This document shows positions 28,044-37,930 of a stretch of 64,000 bases of DNA, piece by piece. Below the pieces are notes generated by a model. It made no database searches. It was not told the origin of the DNA and was given only the letters and a program-made list of their open reading frames with translations. A program made the translations under genes and the position numbers. This DNA is from Zoogloeaceae bacterium (GTDB lineage: Bacteria > Pseudomonadota > Gammaproteobacteria > Burkholderiales > Rhodocyclaceae): positions 28,831-92,830 of the forward strand of contig JAITMP010000025.1 of assembly GCA_031277315.1 (NCBI GenBank), written 5' to 3'. Position 1 is the first letter of the stretch; each line of letters begins with the position of its first letter.

Positions 28044-29354
28044 ATGAATCTCGGTTTCTACATCATCATGGCGGCGCAGTTTTTTTCCGCGCTGGCGGAT
28101 AACGCGCTGTTGATCGCCGCCATCGCCATGCTGCGGGACATCCACGCCCCGGCAGAGTACGAGCCGCTGCTGAAACTGTTTTTCACCGGTTCCTATGTCG
28201 CGCTGGCGGCTTTCGTCGGCGCCTTCGCCGATTCAATGGCCAAGGGCCGCGTGATGCTCATCAGCAACACCGTCAAGATCGCCGGCTGCGTTCTGCTGCT
28301 GGCGGCCACCGCGCCCATGCTCGGACTGACCGGCATCCCGCTCGATTTTTATGTGCTGTTCGCGTATGCCGTCGTCGGCCTCGGCGCCGCCGCCTACTCG
28401 CCGGCGAAGTACGGCATCCTCACCGAGTATTTGCAGCACGACAAGCTGGTCGTCGCCAACGGCTGGATCGAGGGCCTGACGGTGATCGCCATCATTCTCG
28501 GCACGACGCTGGGCGGGGTGCTCATCAATCCGTCGGTGAGCAGTTTTCTGCTGCGCATCAATATCCCCGGCATCGACACGTCGGCGCAAATCGCCGTGCT
28601 GGCGATTCTGCTGCTGTATCTGATCGCCGCCATTTTCAACTGCTACATTCCGAACACCGGCGTTGAGCGCAAGCCGCTGCACAAGAATCCGGCTTATCTG
28701 ATGCGCGAATTCTGGCATTGCGTGCGCCTACTCTGGCGCGACAAGCTGGGGCAGATTTCGCTTGCCGTTACCACCCTGTTCTGGGGCGCCGGCGCGACCT
28801 TGCAATTCATCGTTCTGAAATGGGCTGACGAGGCGCTCGGCCTGCCGCTCGACAAGGCCACCGTTTTGCAAGGCGTGGTGGCGCTCGGCATCGCCGCCGG
28901 GGCCATCATCGCCGCCCGCACCGTCTCTCTCGACAAATCGGTGAAGGTGCTGCCGGTCGGCATCGGCATGGGTTTCGCTGTGGTGGGCATGATGTTCGTC
29001 ACCGGCTTGCCGCTGGCGCTGGTGATGATGGTGGTGATCGGCATCATGGCGGGCTTGTTCGTGGTGCCGATGAACGCCCTGCTGCAACATCGCGGCCACA
29101 TCCTGATCGGCGCCGGCCATTCCATCGCCGTGCAGAACTTCAACGAGAACGCCAGCATTCTGGTCATGCTCGGGCTGTATGCCGTGCTGATTTATCTCGA
29201 TCTGCCGATCCGCATCGTGATTCTTCTCTTCGGCTTGTTCGTCAGCCTGACGATGCTGCTGGTGCGGCTCTGGCATGACCGCAACATGCGCGCCCACGGC
29301 GAGGAACTGGAACAGCTTCTCGCCGCCGCCAAGAACGTCAACGCCGGACACTGA
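28044..29354 (+). CDS. lplT: Lysophospholipid transporter LplT (MFS)
   Basis: 436 residues, about twelve membrane helices. LplT flips lysophospholipids inward for re-acylation. Opens MNLGFYIIMAAQFFSALADNALLIA, the family hallmark. The ATG at 28044 removes a non-conserved 46-residue extension. In gammaproteobacteria lplT is next to aas (acyltransferase), which is absent here. It is divergent from the patatin gene, a predicted phospholipase whose products would be lysolipids; that link is inference. Confidence 0.93.
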   Translation: MNLGFYIIMAAQFFSALADNALLIAAIAMLRDIHAPAEYEPLLKLFFTGSYVALAAFVGAFADSMAKGRVMLISNTVKIAGCVLLLAATAPMLGLTGIPLDFYVLFAYAVVGLGAAAYSPAKYGILTEYLQHDKLVVANGWIEGLTVIAIILGTTLGGVLINPSVSSFLLRINIPGIDTSAQIAVLAILLLYLIAAIFNCYIPNTGVERKPLHKNPAYLMREFWHCVRLLWRDKLGQISLAVTTLFWGAGATLQFIVLKWADEALGLPLDKATVLQGVVALGIAAGAIIAARTVSLDKSVKVLPVGIGMGFAVVGMMFVTGLPLALVMMVVIGIMAGLFVVPMNALLQHRGHILIGAGHSIAVQNFNENASILVMLGLYAVLIYLDLPIRIVILLFGLFVSLTMLLVRLWHDRNMRAHGEELEQLLAAAKNVNAGH

Positions 29355-29364
29355 AAACAGGCGC

Positions 29365-30144
29365 TCAGCCGCCGGCGTCTTGCCGTTCTTTCATGACGCG
29401 CCGCGCGAAGCAGAGGTCTTCCCAGGCTTTTGTTTTATCGGTCAGGTTGCGCAGCAGATAAGCCGGATGGTAGGTAACGATGAGCGGGATGCCGCCGTGC
29501 TCGAACAGCCGTCCTCTGGCGGCACCGACCCTGACTTCCGCGTCGAGCAGCGTTTCCGCCGCCGGTTTGCCGAGCGCGACGATCAGCCGGGGCCGGATCA
29601 ACCCGATCTGCCGCCGCAGGTAAGGAAAGCAAGCGGCGGTTTCCTCCGGCTCCGGCGTGCGGTTGCCGGGCGGACGGCATTTCACCACGTTGCCGATATA
29701 CACGTTGTCGCCGCGTTTCAGGTTGATCGCCGCCAGCATCGCGTCGAGCAGCCGTCCCGCCTGACCGACGAACGGCTCGCCGCTCTCGTCTTCTTCCGCG
29801 CCCGGACCTTCGCCGATAAACAGCCAGTCAGCCGCGATGTCGCCGACGCCGAATACGGTTTTCTTGCGCCGTTCGCACAGGCGGCAATCGCGGCAGCCGG
29901 ACACCGCCGCAGTGAGTTCATCCCAGCCCAGCGCGGCAATGCGTTGCATGCGCGAATCGGGCGCAAGGCTTGCGCCTTCGGCAAGCGCGGATGGAAGAGC
30001 GGGCGGCGGCGCGGGTGAATCGAGTGAAACGTCAACCGCCGGCTCATCCGTCAACTTCTCCGCCGGTTTGTCCCGCAGCCGCCACAGCGGCGCGAGGCCC
30101 ATCTCGCGCAAAATGCGTTCACGTCTTGTCATCGGCATGCTCAT
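29365..30144 (-). CDS. Uracil-DNA glycosylase, family 4 (type IV/ SPO1-like)
   Basis: 259 residues: a 75-residue proline-rich amino-terminal extension, then the glycosylase domain. [4Fe-4S] ligands are Cys84, Cys87, Cys156 and Cys172; active-site motif GEGPGAEEDESGEPFVG near 111-127; second motif TYHPAYLL near 224. Removes uracil from DNA. The start overlaps the rimI stop by four bases. It ends ten bases from the convergent lplT. Confidence 0.95.
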   Translation of the reverse strand: MSMPMTRRERILREMGLAPLWRLRDKPAEKLTDEPAVDVSLDSPAPPPALPSALAEGASLAPDSRMQRIAALGWDELTAAVSGCRDCRLCERRKKTVFGVGDIAADWLFIGEGPGAEEDESGEPFVGQAGRLLDAMLAAINLKRGDNVYIGNVVKCRPPGNRTPEPEETAACFPYLRRQIGLIRPRLIVALGKPAAETLLDAEVRVGAARGRLFEHGGIPLIVTYHPAYLLRNLTDKTKAWEDLCFARRVMKERQDAGG

Positions 30145-30605
30145 AAAGTCAGCGTCATCACCACGGCATCTTCACGCGCCCCGCCCGCCGGGTAATAGCC
30201 CTTGCGCCGGCCAATCGTTTTGAAACCGAGCCGGGCGTACAAGCCCTGCCCTGCCGCGTTGGAAGGCCGCACTTCGAGAAACATGTGCTTGCCGCCGTGC
30301 GAACGCGCCACGTCGAACAGATGGCGCATGATGAGCAGGCCATAGCCGCGCCGCTGCCAGTCCGGCGCGACCGTGATGTTGAGCAGGTGCGCTTCGTCGA
30401 GCGCCATCATTACAAGCGCATAGCCGATCAGCTCGCCATCGCGCCGGCAGCACCAGGCGCTGTAACCAGCGGCAAGCGAATCGGTGAAGTTGGCCCGCGT
30501 CCAGGGAAAACGGTAAGCGCGCTGCTCCAGCGCCAGCACGGCATCCACATCTTCCAACCGCATCGGCGCGAAATCCGGTTCGCTGCGTTTCAGTATCGCG
30601 TTCAT
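30141..30605 (-). CDS. rimI: Ribosomal-protein-S18-alanine N-acetyltransferase RimI
   Basis: 154 residues, GNAT fold. Acetyl-CoA loop VAPDWQRRGYGLLIM near residue 79-93 and the conserved LEVRPSNAAGQGLYARLGF near 110-128. Acetylates the amino terminus of S18. Seven bases after tsaB; the tsaB-rimI pair is a standard arrangement. Confidence 0.94.
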   Translation of the reverse strand: MNAILKRSEPDFAPMRLEDVDAVLALEQRAYRFPWTRANFTDSLAAGYSAWCCRRDGELIGYALVMMALDEAHLLNITVAPDWQRRGYGLLIMRHLFDVARSHGGKHMFLEVRPSNAAGQGLYARLGFKTIGRRKGYYPAGGAREDAVVMTLTL

Positions 30606-30612
30606 CGCTTGC

Positions 30613-31305
30613 TCATGCTTTTCCGCCGAGCGCGATGCGCTCGCGGCTGGTCAACGCCACTTTATCGCGGACGTAAAGCGGCGCCGCCTGCGCCGGGTCG
30701 ATGCCCTCGCCGCGCGCGAAACGCGGGGCGGCCAGACGCAACACGGCGGCGGCGCGTGGTCTGGCGGCGGCATCCGTCACGCTGACCGCCTCCCCCAGCC
30801 GGGCCGCCAGCGCCGCGCCGTAAGCGGCGAAGCCGCTGCCGCAGCCGCGCCATCCAGCGCCGGGCGGCAACGGCACCTGCGTCGGAGCGGCAACCGCCGG
30901 CGCGAGAATCGTCTCAAGCGTTTCGCCGCGCACCCGATACGCCGCGCAATAGACTTCGTTCATGCGCGCATCGGCGCAGGCGTACACCGCGCCCTCTCCC
31001 GCGCCGAGCGCCAATGCTTCGAGGCTGCCGATGCCGAGAACGGGCAGCCCGGCGCCGACCGCCAAGCCCTGCGCGACGCCGCAGGCCAGCCGCAAGCCGG
31101 TGAACGCGCCGGGGCCGGCGCCAAATGCGATGCCGTCCAGATCGCCGAAATCGAGATTCGCTTCGTCGAGCAGCGCCCGCGTCAGCGGCAGGGCGATCTC
31201 TGAGTGGGAAACGCCAAGCTCGCCCTCGCGTTCCACGATGCGGCCATCGAGGAAAAGCGCGGCGGTGTACAGATCGGTGGAGGATTCGAGGGCCAGGAGC
31301 TTCAC
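30613..31305 (-). CDS. tsaB: tRNA threonylcarbamoyladenosine protein TsaB
   Basis: 230 residues from a GTG start (KLLALESSTDLYTAAL). Partner of TsaD and TsaE in making t6A37 of tRNA. ASKHA-fold motifs: ESST near residue 7 and GPGAFTGLRLACG near 67. First gene of the tsaB-rimI-udg operon. Confidence 0.95.
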   Translation of the reverse strand: MKLLALESSTDLYTAALFLDGRIVEREGELGVSHSEIALPLTRALLDEANLDFGDLDGIAFGAGPGAFTGLRLACGVAQGLAVGAGLPVLGIGSLEALALGAGEGAVYACADARMNEVYCAAYRVRGETLETILAPAVAAPTQVPLPPGAGWRGCGSGFAAYGAALAARLGEAVSVTDAAARPRAAAVLRLAAPRFARGEGIDPAQAAPLYVRDKVALTSRERIALGGKA

Positions 31306-31343
31306 GGGCGGAATTTTACCCGACGCCCTGCAACAGCACGGCT

Positions 31344-31556
31344 TTACTTCACGCGCCGGGCGGCGTATTCGTCTTCGACGTTATCGCGGAAGTAGCTCCA
31401 CATGGCGGCGGACGCGCTCAAGCGCCGCCAGATTTCCGACGGCACGCCGGCGTAGTCGACCACCCGGCGGTCGTCGAACTCGACGCGCAGCAGCCGCGCC
31501 CCGGCGTCGTAGCCGATGGCGCGCAGCTTGCCGGCGTTGACCGGCTTCATGTCCAT
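31344..31556 (-). CDS. KTSC domain protein
   Basis: 70 residues forming a single KTSC domain (IGYDAGARLLRVEFDDRRVVDYAGVP in segments; carboxy-terminal YFRDNVEDEY). Small cytosolic proteins of unknown function, some associated with nucleic-acid enzymes. Twelve bases after the secreted-protein gene at 31569. Confidence 0.8.
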   Translation of the reverse strand: MDMKPVNAGKLRAIGYDAGARLLRVEFDDRRVVDYAGVPSEIWRRLSASAAMWSYFRDNVEDEYAARRVK

Positions 31557-31568
31557 GATGTTTTCCGC

Positions 31569-31856
31569 TCACCAGTTGCCGCGATCGCGTTCGCGCAGCG
31601 CCTTTGTCTGCCGGCGTTCTTCCGCGTAACAGGCAAGCGTGGCATTCATGTCACGCGCGGCGCGGACGCAGGATTTAGCGGTTTCGAGAATCCGGATGCG
31701 GGCGTCGATGTGCGCGATCAGGCGCTCTTTCATCGCCGAATCGTCGCGCGGCGCGCTCTTGCCCGGCGCGGGCGGCTCGGCGGACAGGGCGGCGGGCGGC
31801 AAGGCCAGCGTCGCCGCGAACAGCGCGGCAAGCATTGAAGGTAGCGTGAATTTCAT
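31569..31856 (-). CDS. Small secreted protein with paired cysteines
   Basis: 95 residues from ATG at 31856 with AGGAG seven bases upstream. Signal peptide KFTLPSMLAALFAATLALPPAALSA, then an alpha-helical charged segment with two cysteines (KSCVRAARDMNATLACYAEER) that may form one disulfide. Family not recognised. Confidence 0.7.
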   Translation of the reverse strand: MKFTLPSMLAALFAATLALPPAALSAEPPAPGKSAPRDDSAMKERLIAHIDARIRILETAKSCVRAARDMNATLACYAEERRQTKALRERDRGNW

Positions 31857-31877
31857 GGGCAACTCCTGAAAGCCGGA

Positions 31878-32297
31878 TTACCGCCGCAAGCGGTCGGAGG
31901 CGGAACGGTTACGGGAAGAAGAACCGCGATGCGGGCGATCGCGGGAAGGGTCACGGGAAAAATCACGAGAATGAGCGCGGGCGGGATTACCGGCAGGGTC
32001 GTGAAAAGCGTCGCGGGCAGGATCACGATAAACGTCCCGGCCATATTCACGGATGTCGCGGCGCAGTTGCTGGCGCTCTTCGGGCGTGAGGCGGCCAGGG
32101 CGGTCAGGGTGAGTACGATCAGGGCGGCCGGCTTCGTTCGCCATGCCATCCGCTTCCTGCCGGAGCGGCGACTGCTCGCTGCTCCAAGCCTCGTCACGGT
32201 CGACCGGCTGGGCGCGTGACGGCGCGGCCACTATCATGGCCAACGCCAGCGCCACGGCGCCCAAGAGAAAACCCGGATGAAAACTCCGATCGTTCAT
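31878..32297 (-). CDS. Secreted Arg/Asp-rich low-complexity protein
   Basis: 139 residues. Signal peptide ending in PSRAQ, a short helix LTPEERQQLRRDIREYGRDVY, and a tail built of imperfect RDPxRD-type repeats, strongly basic and acidic mixed, ending in SDRLRR. The tail is likely disordered. The LTPEER segment resembles small periplasmic proteins of betaproteobacteria. Function unknown. Confidence 0.65.
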   Translation of the reverse strand: MNDRSFHPGFLLGAVALALAMIVAAPSRAQPVDRDEAWSSEQSPLRQEADGMANEAGRPDRTHPDRPGRLTPEERQQLRRDIREYGRDVYRDPARDAFHDPAGNPARAHSRDFSRDPSRDRPHRGSSSRNRSASDRLRR

Positions 32298-32316
32298 GCG
32301 TTCGCTGCCCTGTCTT

Positions 32317-32340
32317 CCTGTCTGCTTTCCTGTCTGCTTT
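32317..32340. repeat. 12-bp tandem repeat, two units
   Basis: CCTGTCTGCTTT twice exactly, in the 293-base divergent gap between the Arg/Asp-rich gene and ompR. Nothing else in that gap is clear beyond a probable promoter region for each side. Confidence 0.6.
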
Positions 32341-32590
32341 CGTGCCTGCGATCTCGTCCGCCATTCCGTCTGTTATTTTATTTAATCCGCGCCGGAACGA
32401 ACGCGCATTGTAGAGGGTTCAGGCTTCGCTCCGGCCGCCTCCGGCGGACATCGCGTATCTTGGACCATGCAGGCGCAATCTTAGGATTGATTTGTAAAAT
32501 TTTGTTTCGCCGCCGGCGGACGGCAACACGCGCTTACCAACTCTACGTATCCGGTTGGCAAGCGGGCGGCGCTGAAGGTAGGATGCGCCC

Positions 32591-33328
32591 ATGCCGGAAA
32601 ACAAATCAAAGATTCTCATCGTGGACGACGATCAGCGGCTGCGCGAATTGCTCCGCCGCTATCTCGACGAACAAGGCTTCGCCGTAAAAACCGTGGACGG
32701 CGGCGCCACCATGGACAAGGCGCTGGCGCGGGAAGGCTACGACCTGATCGTGCTCGACCTGATGATGCCGGGAGAAGACGGCTTGTCCATCTGCCGCCGT
32801 CTGCGCGGCGGCAAGGACGAGACGCCCATCGTCATGCTCACCGCCAAGGGCGACGACGTCGACCGCATCGTCGGCCTTGAAATGGGTGCCGACGACTATC
32901 TGCCGAAGCCCTTCAATCCGCGTGAACTGGTTGCGCGCATCCACGCTGTGCTGCGCCGCCGCGTCGCGCCGCCACCAGCCGGCGCGCCGGCGCTGGAAGA
33001 AGGGGAAATCAGCTTCGGCTCGGTGCGCGTCAACCTCGCCACCCGCTTGTTGACGCGCAAGGAAAAAGGCAAGGAAAAAGAACACGCCCTCACCACCGGC
33101 GAGTTCGCCGTGCTGAGGACGTTGCTCCAGCATCCACGCCAGCCGCTCTCGCGCGACAAGCTGATGGAAATGGCGCGCGGCCGCGAGTACGAGGTTTTCG
33201 ACCGCGCCATCGACGTGCAGATCTCGCGCCTGCGCAAGCTGGTCGAGGACGATCCGGCCAGACCGCGCTACATCCAGACCGTCTGGGGCTTCGGCTACGT
33301 ATTCGTTCCCGACGGCCAGCCGCAATGA
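32591..33328 (+). CDS. ompR: OmpR-family response regulator
   Basis: 245 residues. Receiver domain with phospho-acceptor Asp56 ([13 protein letters not shown]), acidic pocket VDDD at 11-14 and Lys near 106 (YLPKPF); carboxy-terminal winged helix ending [16 protein letters not shown]. Close to OmpR in layout. The stop overlaps the kinase start (ATGA). Confidence 0.93.
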   Translation: MPENKSKILIVDDDQRLRELLRRYLDEQGFAVKTVDGGATMDKALAREGYDLIVLDLMMPGEDGLSICRRLRGGKDETPIVMLTAKGDDVDRIVGLEMGADDYLPKPFNPRELVARIHAVLRRRVAPPPAGAPALEEGEISFGSVRVNLATRLLTRKEKGKEKEHALTTGEFAVLRTLLQHPRQPLSRDKLMEMARGREYEVFDRAIDVQISRLRKLVEDDPARPRYIQTVWGFGYVFVPDGQPQ

Positions 33329-34659
33329 GGTTTCTGCCCCAGACGCTGCTCTGGCGCACCTTTCTGCTGCTCGCCGCACTGATGATTCTCGCCGTCGCCG
33401 TCTGGGCGGCGATCATCAACAATCTGGAACGCCCGCTGCGCGCGCGCCAGCTTGCCGGCACGGTGGTCAGCGTCGTCAATCTCACGCGCAGCGCCCTCAT
33501 CACCGCCGAGCGGAACAAGCGGCTCGCCCTGATGCGGGAACTGTCGGATCAGGAAGGCATCCGCGTCTATCCCGCCGAGGAAAATGACATCGTGACGCCG
33601 CTGCCGGAGGAATCCGCATTCCTGCCGCTGGTTGCCGACGAAGTGCGCCGTCAGCTCGGCGACGCAACGCGCTTCGCGTCCCGTCTCGACGGCGAAGCCG
33701 GTTTCTGGGTCAGCTTCCGCATCGACGACGCCGACGAATACTGGCTGATGCTGCCGGCCAGACGCATCGAGCGCCCCGACCATCTGCAATGGCTGGGCTG
33801 GGGCATCGCCGCGCTGGCGCTGGCGCTGGCCGGCGCCTATTTCATCGTGTTCCATGTCACGCGGCCACTGAAAGGACTCGCCGGCGCCGCGCGGGACATT
33901 GGCCGCGGCCGGCGGCCACCGCCGCTGACGGAAACCGGCCCCGGCGAAATTCGCGGCGTCACACGCGCCTTCAACCAGATGTCGAGCGCGCTGGCCCGGC
34001 TCGACGACGACCGCGCCCTCATCCTCGCCGGCATCTCGCACGACCTGCGCACGCCGCTCACGCGGCTGCGGCTGGCGGCGGAAATGAGCGCCGACGCCGC
34101 CCTGCGCGAGAGCATCAGCGCCGACATCGCGGAAATGGATCAGATCATCCGCCAGTTTCTCGACTTCGCCCGCGACGCCGAAGGCGAACCGCCGGAGCCG
34201 ACCGACCTCAACGCCGTCATCGCCCACGCCGTCGCGCCCCTGCAACAGCACGGCGCGCGCATCGAAGTGCACCCGGCCCCGCTGCCGCCGCTGATGCTGC
34301 GCCCGCTGGCCCTGCTCCGCCTCGTCGGCAATCTGGTCAACAACGCCCTGCGCTACGGCGGCGAATCATCCACGGTGGAAATAACGACGCGGCGCGAAGG
34401 CGGCAATGTCGTGCTGGACATCATGGATCGCGGCCCCGGCATTCCGCCGCACGAAGCCGAGCGCCTCAAGCAACCATTCACCCGCCTCGACACCGCCCGC
34501 TCCGGCGCCGCCGCCGCCGGACTCGGCCTCGCCATCGTGGATCGCATCGCCCGCAGCCACGGCGGCCGCCTCGAACTCCTCCCGCGAGAAGGCGGCGGCC
34601 TCATCGCCCGCATCACCCTGCCCGCCGCGCCGGTTCCCGGCTCAAATCAAACAGCATAG
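33325..34659 (+). CDS. envZ: EnvZ-type sensor histidine kinase
   Basis: 444 residues. Two membrane helices (about 12-32 and 156-178) enclose a periplasmic domain; HAMP domain to 230; phospho-acceptor His239 in [16 protein letters not shown] box [12 protein letters not shown] box GPGIPP and [10 protein letters not shown]. Cognate partner of the preceding regulator; the signal is unknown. Confidence 0.93.
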   Translation: MRFLPQTLLWRTFLLLAALMILAVAVWAAIINNLERPLRARQLAGTVVSVVNLTRSALITAERNKRLALMRELSDQEGIRVYPAEENDIVTPLPEESAFLPLVADEVRRQLGDATRFASRLDGEAGFWVSFRIDDADEYWLMLPARRIERPDHLQWLGWGIAALALALAGAYFIVFHVTRPLKGLAGAARDIGRGRRPPPLTETGPGEIRGVTRAFNQMSSALARLDDDRALILAGISHDLRTPLTRLRLAAEMSADAALRESISADIAEMDQIIRQFLDFARDAEGEPPEPTDLNAVIAHAVAPLQQHGARIEVHPAPLPPLMLRPLALLRLVGNLVNNALRYGGESSTVEITTRREGGNVVLDIMDRGPGIPPHEAERLKQPFTRLDTARSGAAAAGLGLAIVDRIARSHGGRLELLPREGGGLIARITLPAAPVPGSNQTA

Positions 34660-34698
34660 AAATGGAGGAACAGCTTGGGCCGAGCGAAGTGGAATGGA

Positions 34699-34725
34699 TT
34701 GGGCTTCGCTACGCTCAGCGCCAAC
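34699..34725. repeat. REP element after envZ
   Basis: TTGGGCTTCGCTACGCTCAG followed by CGCCAAC, the same REP family as at 15899 but with an extra base in the stem. A related half REP in the opposite orientation is at 35031-35048. Confidence 0.7.
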
Positions 34726-34747
34726 CTGCCGAATTCTAGCCCTCTCC

Positions 34748-34783
34748 CCCCGCCCCTCTCCCGCAAGCGGGCGAGGGGCGGGG
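34748..34783. terminator. Very strong GC hairpin downstream of envZ
   Basis: Stem of about 17 bases: CCCCGCCCCTCTCCCGC pairs with GCGGGCGAGGGGCGGGG around a 2-base AA loop. Followed by GTTTGTG rather than a full U tract, so termination is likely but not certain. Confidence 0.55.
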
Positions 34784-34792
34784 TTTGTGAAG

Positions 34793-34883
34793 CCCTCCCC
34801 TTCAAGGGGAGGGTTTGGGTGGGGATGGGGTTCAATGAATCCCGCAACCCATCCCCATCCCGGCCTTCCCCTTGAAGGGGAAG
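34793..34883. repeat. Inverted pair of G-rich palindromes (copy 3)
   Basis: CCCTCCCCTTCAAGGGGAGG at 34793 followed by GGGTGGGGATGGGGTT, then the reverse complement order AACCCATCCCCATCCC and CCTTCCCCTTGAAGGGGAAG. Same body as 22859-22976. Confidence 0.85.
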
Positions 34884-34947
34884 GAGTGAATCTCTCCCTC
34901 TCCCGCTTTGCGGGAGAGGGATTGAGGGAGAGGGGAGCGTCAGGCTT

Positions 34948-35020
34948 GTCATTCTGCGCGGAGCGAAGCGGAGTCGCAGAATCCACCGCACATGGATTCC
35001 GCGACTTCGCGTGGAATGAC
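34948..35020. repeat. GTCATTC-type inverted repeat element
   Basis: 73 bases bounded by GTCATTCTGCG and GTGGAATGAC; contains internal palindromes GCGGAGCGAAGCGGAGTCGC and GATTCCGCGACTTCGCGTGG. Related copies at 35074, 39418, 50945 and 54711. Confidence 0.75.
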
Positions 35021-35186
35021 ATCTATCCATAGGTTGGCGCTGAACGCAGGGCGGTTGTCGCCGCAAGACGGTTGTCATTCCGCGGCAGTCGCGGAATGAC
35101 GATGCTGCTTGTCCGAATCAAAAACGCGCTGATCCGGCGGCGTTGTCAACCGACCGGTTCTTTTGCTTTACCCGCTCCGTTGCCGG

Positions 35187-35930
35187 TCATTCCCGGCTGA
35201 CGCAGATCATCTCGACGATGCGCCGCACCCGCTCCATCGTCTGGCACAGAATTTCGTCGAGGCTGGCAAAGCGGATGCCCAGCTTGCTTTCGCCGCGTCC
35301 GGCGGCGTGGTTCGATACGACGGTGATGGCGGCATAGGGCAGTTCCAGTTCACGCGCCAAAACCGCCTCCGGCATGCCGGTCATGCCGACGATATCGGCG
35401 CCGTCGCGTTCGAGGCGGTCGATTTCCGCCGCCGTTTCGAGACGCGGCCCTTGCGTCGCCGCATACACGCCGCCGTCGACGACGGTCTGCCCCGCTTCAC
35501 GCGCCGCCGCCAGCAGCACGCGGCGCAGTTCCGGGTCGTAAGGCTGGGTGAAGTCGGTATGCACCACGGCGCCGCCGCCGCCTTCGTGAAAGGTGGACTT
35601 GCGGCCCCAGGTGTAGTCGATGAGTTGGTGGGGAACGACGAGGCTGCCGGGGCCGAGATCGGCGCGGATGCCGCCCACCGAGGCAATGGCGACGATGCAG
35701 CTTGCGCCGGCCTGCTTCAGCGCCCACACGTTGGCGCGGTAGTTCACCTCATGCGGCGGAATGGTGTGGCCGTCGCCGTGACGGGCGATGAAAATCGCCG
35801 GACAACGACGCAGGTGGCCGAAAGTGAGCGGCCCCGAGGGCTGTCCATACGGCGTGCGCACAATCTCCCGCCGCTCCTCCGCCAGATTCGCCAACCGTGT
35901 CAAACCGCTTCCACCGATGATTGCAAGCAT
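35187..35930 (-). CDS. S-methyl-5'-thioinosine phosphorylase (MTAP/PNP family)
   Basis: 247 residues. Trimeric purine phosphorylase; opens MLAIIGGSGL, with RHGDGHTIPPHEVNYRAN, GVYAATQGPRLET and the substrate loop VGMTGMPEA. The MTGMPEA form matches the methylthioinosine-specific group known from Pseudomonas, rather than the MTTxPE of methylthioadenosine phosphorylases; that specificity is inference. The product hypoxanthine would be salvaged by the HGPRT at 37931. Confidence 0.87.
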   Translation of the reverse strand: MLAIIGGSGLTRLANLAEERREIVRTPYGQPSGPLTFGHLRRCPAIFIARHGDGHTIPPHEVNYRANVWALKQAGASCIVAIASVGGIRADLGPGSLVVPHQLIDYTWGRKSTFHEGGGGAVVHTDFTQPYDPELRRVLLAAAREAGQTVVDGGVYAATQGPRLETAAEIDRLERDGADIVGMTGMPEAVLARELELPYAAITVVSNHAAGRGESKLGIRFASLDEILCQTMERVRRIVEMICVSRE

Positions 35931-36052
35931 ATGATTTATTTAACTAATATCTTGTTGCTGAATGTTGGGAATTCTAGCATGAGGCTGTGTTCCGCTAGAA
36001 AACATTATCGAGCCGATCCCCTCATGCCCGTTCCGCTTCATGTCCTCCGCGG

Positions 36053-36061
36053 TGCTATACT
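36053..36061 (+). promoter_or_regulatory. Extended -10 promoter element of typA
   Basis: TGCTATACT, an extended -10 (TG, one base, TATACT), 30 bases before the typA ATG. No good -35, as is normal for extended -10 promoters. The 5' leader would be only about 23 bases, and no Shine-Dalgarno is visible. Confidence 0.5.
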
Positions 36062-36090
36062 GCTGCACTTTTTTTCTGCCGCACCGCACC

Positions 36091-37911
36091 ATGAGCCGCG
36101 CCATTCGGAATATCGCCATCATCGCCCACGTTGATCACGGCAAGACGACGCTGGTCGATCAGTTGTTGAGACAGTCGGGCACCTTCGCCGCCCATCAGCA
36201 GGTGGAAGAGCGGATCATGGATTCGGGCGATCTGGAGCGGGAGCGCGGCATCACGATCCTGGCGAAGAATTGCGCCATCGACTACGAAGGCACCCACATC
36301 AACATCGTCGACACGCCGGGCCACGCCGATTTCGGCGGCGAGGTGGAGCGCGTGCTGTCGATGGTCGACGGCGTACTGCTGCTGGTGGATGCCGTCGAAG
36401 GCCCGATGCCGCAGACGCGCTTCGTCACGCGCAAGGCGCTGGCGCAGGGCTTGAAGCCGATCGTCGTCATCAACAAGGTCGACCGCCCCGGCGCCCGCCC
36501 CGACTGGGTCATCAACCATACTTTCGATCTGTTCGACAAGCTCGGCGCGAGCGAGGAGCAGCTTGATTTTCCGGTGGTGTATGCCTCTGGACTGAACGGC
36601 TACGCGATGCTGAAACTCGACCAGCCCGGCAGCGACATGCGCCCGCTGTTCGAGGCCATTCTGCGGCACGTGCCGCAGCCGAAGGTGGACGCGGAAGGGC
36701 CACTGCAACTGCAAATCTGCTCGCTCGATTATTCCAGCTATGTCGGCCGCATCGGCATTGGCCGCATCGCGCGCGGCCGCATCGGCCCGCTCGCCAACGT
36801 GCTGGTCGCGCGCGGGCCGCAAGACAGCGCCCCGATCAAGGCGCGCGTGAATCAGGTGCAGGTGTTCCAGGGGCTTGAGCGCGTGCTGGCCGATTCGGCC
36901 AGCGCGGGCGACATCGTGCTCATCAACGGCATCGAGGAAGTCGGCATCGGCGTCACCATTTGCGATCCGGAGCAGCCCGAAGCCCTGCCGCTGCTGACGG
37001 TGGACGAGCCGACGCTGACGATGAATTTTCAGGTCAACACATCGCCCTTCGCCGGGCGGGAAGGCAAGTTCGTCACCAGCCGCCAGTTGCGCGAGCGGCT
37101 TTCCCGCGAGTTGATGAGCAACGTCGCCCTGCGCGTCGAGGACACGCCCGACGCCGACATTTTTCTGGTTTCAGGACGCGGTGAACTGCATCTGACGATC
37201 CTGCTCGAAAACATGCGCCGCGAAGGATACGAACTCGCCGTCTCGCGTCCGCGCGTGGTGCTGAAGGAGATCGACGGCGAGAAGCGCGAGCCTTACGAAA
37301 TGCTCAGCGTCGATTGCGAGGAAGCCCATCAGGGCGTGGTGATGCAGGCGCTCGGCGAGCGGCGCGGCGACTTGCAGGACATGCTGCCGGACGGCAAGGG
37401 CCGTGTGCGCCTCGAATACCGCATTCCGGCGCGCGGCCTGATCGGTTTTCAATCCGAATTTCTTACCATGACGCGCGGCACCGGCATCATGAGCCACGTC
37501 TTCGACGACTACGCGCCGATGAAGGGCGACATCGCCGAGCGCCGCAATGGCGTGCTGGTGTCCGCCGAGCAGGGCGAAGCCGTCGCTTATGCCCTGTGGA
37601 AGCTGCAAGAGCGCGGCCGCATGTTCGTCACGCCCGGCGAGCCGGTCTACGAGGGCATGATTATCGGCATCCACAGCCGCGACAACGATCTCGTCGTCAA
37701 CCCGATCAAGACCAAGCAGCTTACCAACGTCCGCGCTTCGGGTAAGGATGAAGCCATCATGCTGACGCCGCCGGTGCCGCTCACGCTCGAATCGGCGGTC
37801 GAGTTCATCGCCGACGACGAACTGGTGGAAATCACGCCGAAATCCATCCGCCTGCGCAAGCGCCACCTGAAAGAACACGAGCGCCGCCGCGCCGGACGCG
37901 AAGCGGCCTGA
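36091..37911 (+). CDS. typA: Ribosome-associated GTPase TypA/BipA
   Basis: 606 residues. EF-G-like translational GTPase needed for ribosome assembly at low temperature and stress. G1 AHVDHGKT (12-19), G2 RGITI, G3 [16 protein letters not shown]4 NKVD; domain V and the BipA-specific carboxy-terminal domain ([15 protein letters not shown] ... [10 protein letters not shown]) are present. Start at [10 protein letters not shown]; the longer frame has no support. Confidence 0.97.
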   Translation: MSRAIRNIAIIAHVDHGKTTLVDQLLRQSGTFAAHQQVEERIMDSGDLERERGITILAKNCAIDYEGTHINIVDTPGHADFGGEVERVLSMVDGVLLLVDAVEGPMPQTRFVTRKALAQGLKPIVVINKVDRPGARPDWVINHTFDLFDKLGASEEQLDFPVVYASGLNGYAMLKLDQPGSDMRPLFEAILRHVPQPKVDAEGPLQLQICSLDYSSYVGRIGIGRIARGRIGPLANVLVARGPQDSAPIKARVNQVQVFQGLERVLADSASAGDIVLINGIEEVGIGVTICDPEQPEALPLLTVDEPTLTMNFQVNTSPFAGREGKFVTSRQLRERLSRELMSNVALRVEDTPDADIFLVSGRGELHLTILLENMRREGYELAVSRPRVVLKEIDGEKREPYEMLSVDCEEAHQGVVMQALGERRGDLQDMLPDGKGRVRLEYRIPARGLIGFQSEFLTMTRGTGIMSHVFDDYAPMKGDIAERRNGVLVSAEQGEAVAYALWKLQERGRMFVTPGEPVYEGMIIGIHSRDNDLVVNPIKTKQLTNVRASGKDEAIMLTPPVPLTLESAVEFIADDELVEITPKSIRLRKRHLKEHERRRAGREAA

Positions 37912-37930
37912 GCGGAACGCTCGTTCGCCG

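Larger units (their letters stand above)
34660..35186. other. Repeat-filled intergenic region
   Basis: 527 bases without a gene, between envZ (+) and the phosphorylase gene (-). It is almost entirely a patchwork of palindromic repeats from at least four families, listed separately. Additional hairpins are CCCTCTCCCGC ... GCGGGAGAGGG at 34896-34920, GTCATTCCGCG ... CGCGGAATGAC at 35074-35100, and a half REP at 35031-35048. Confidence 0.85.
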
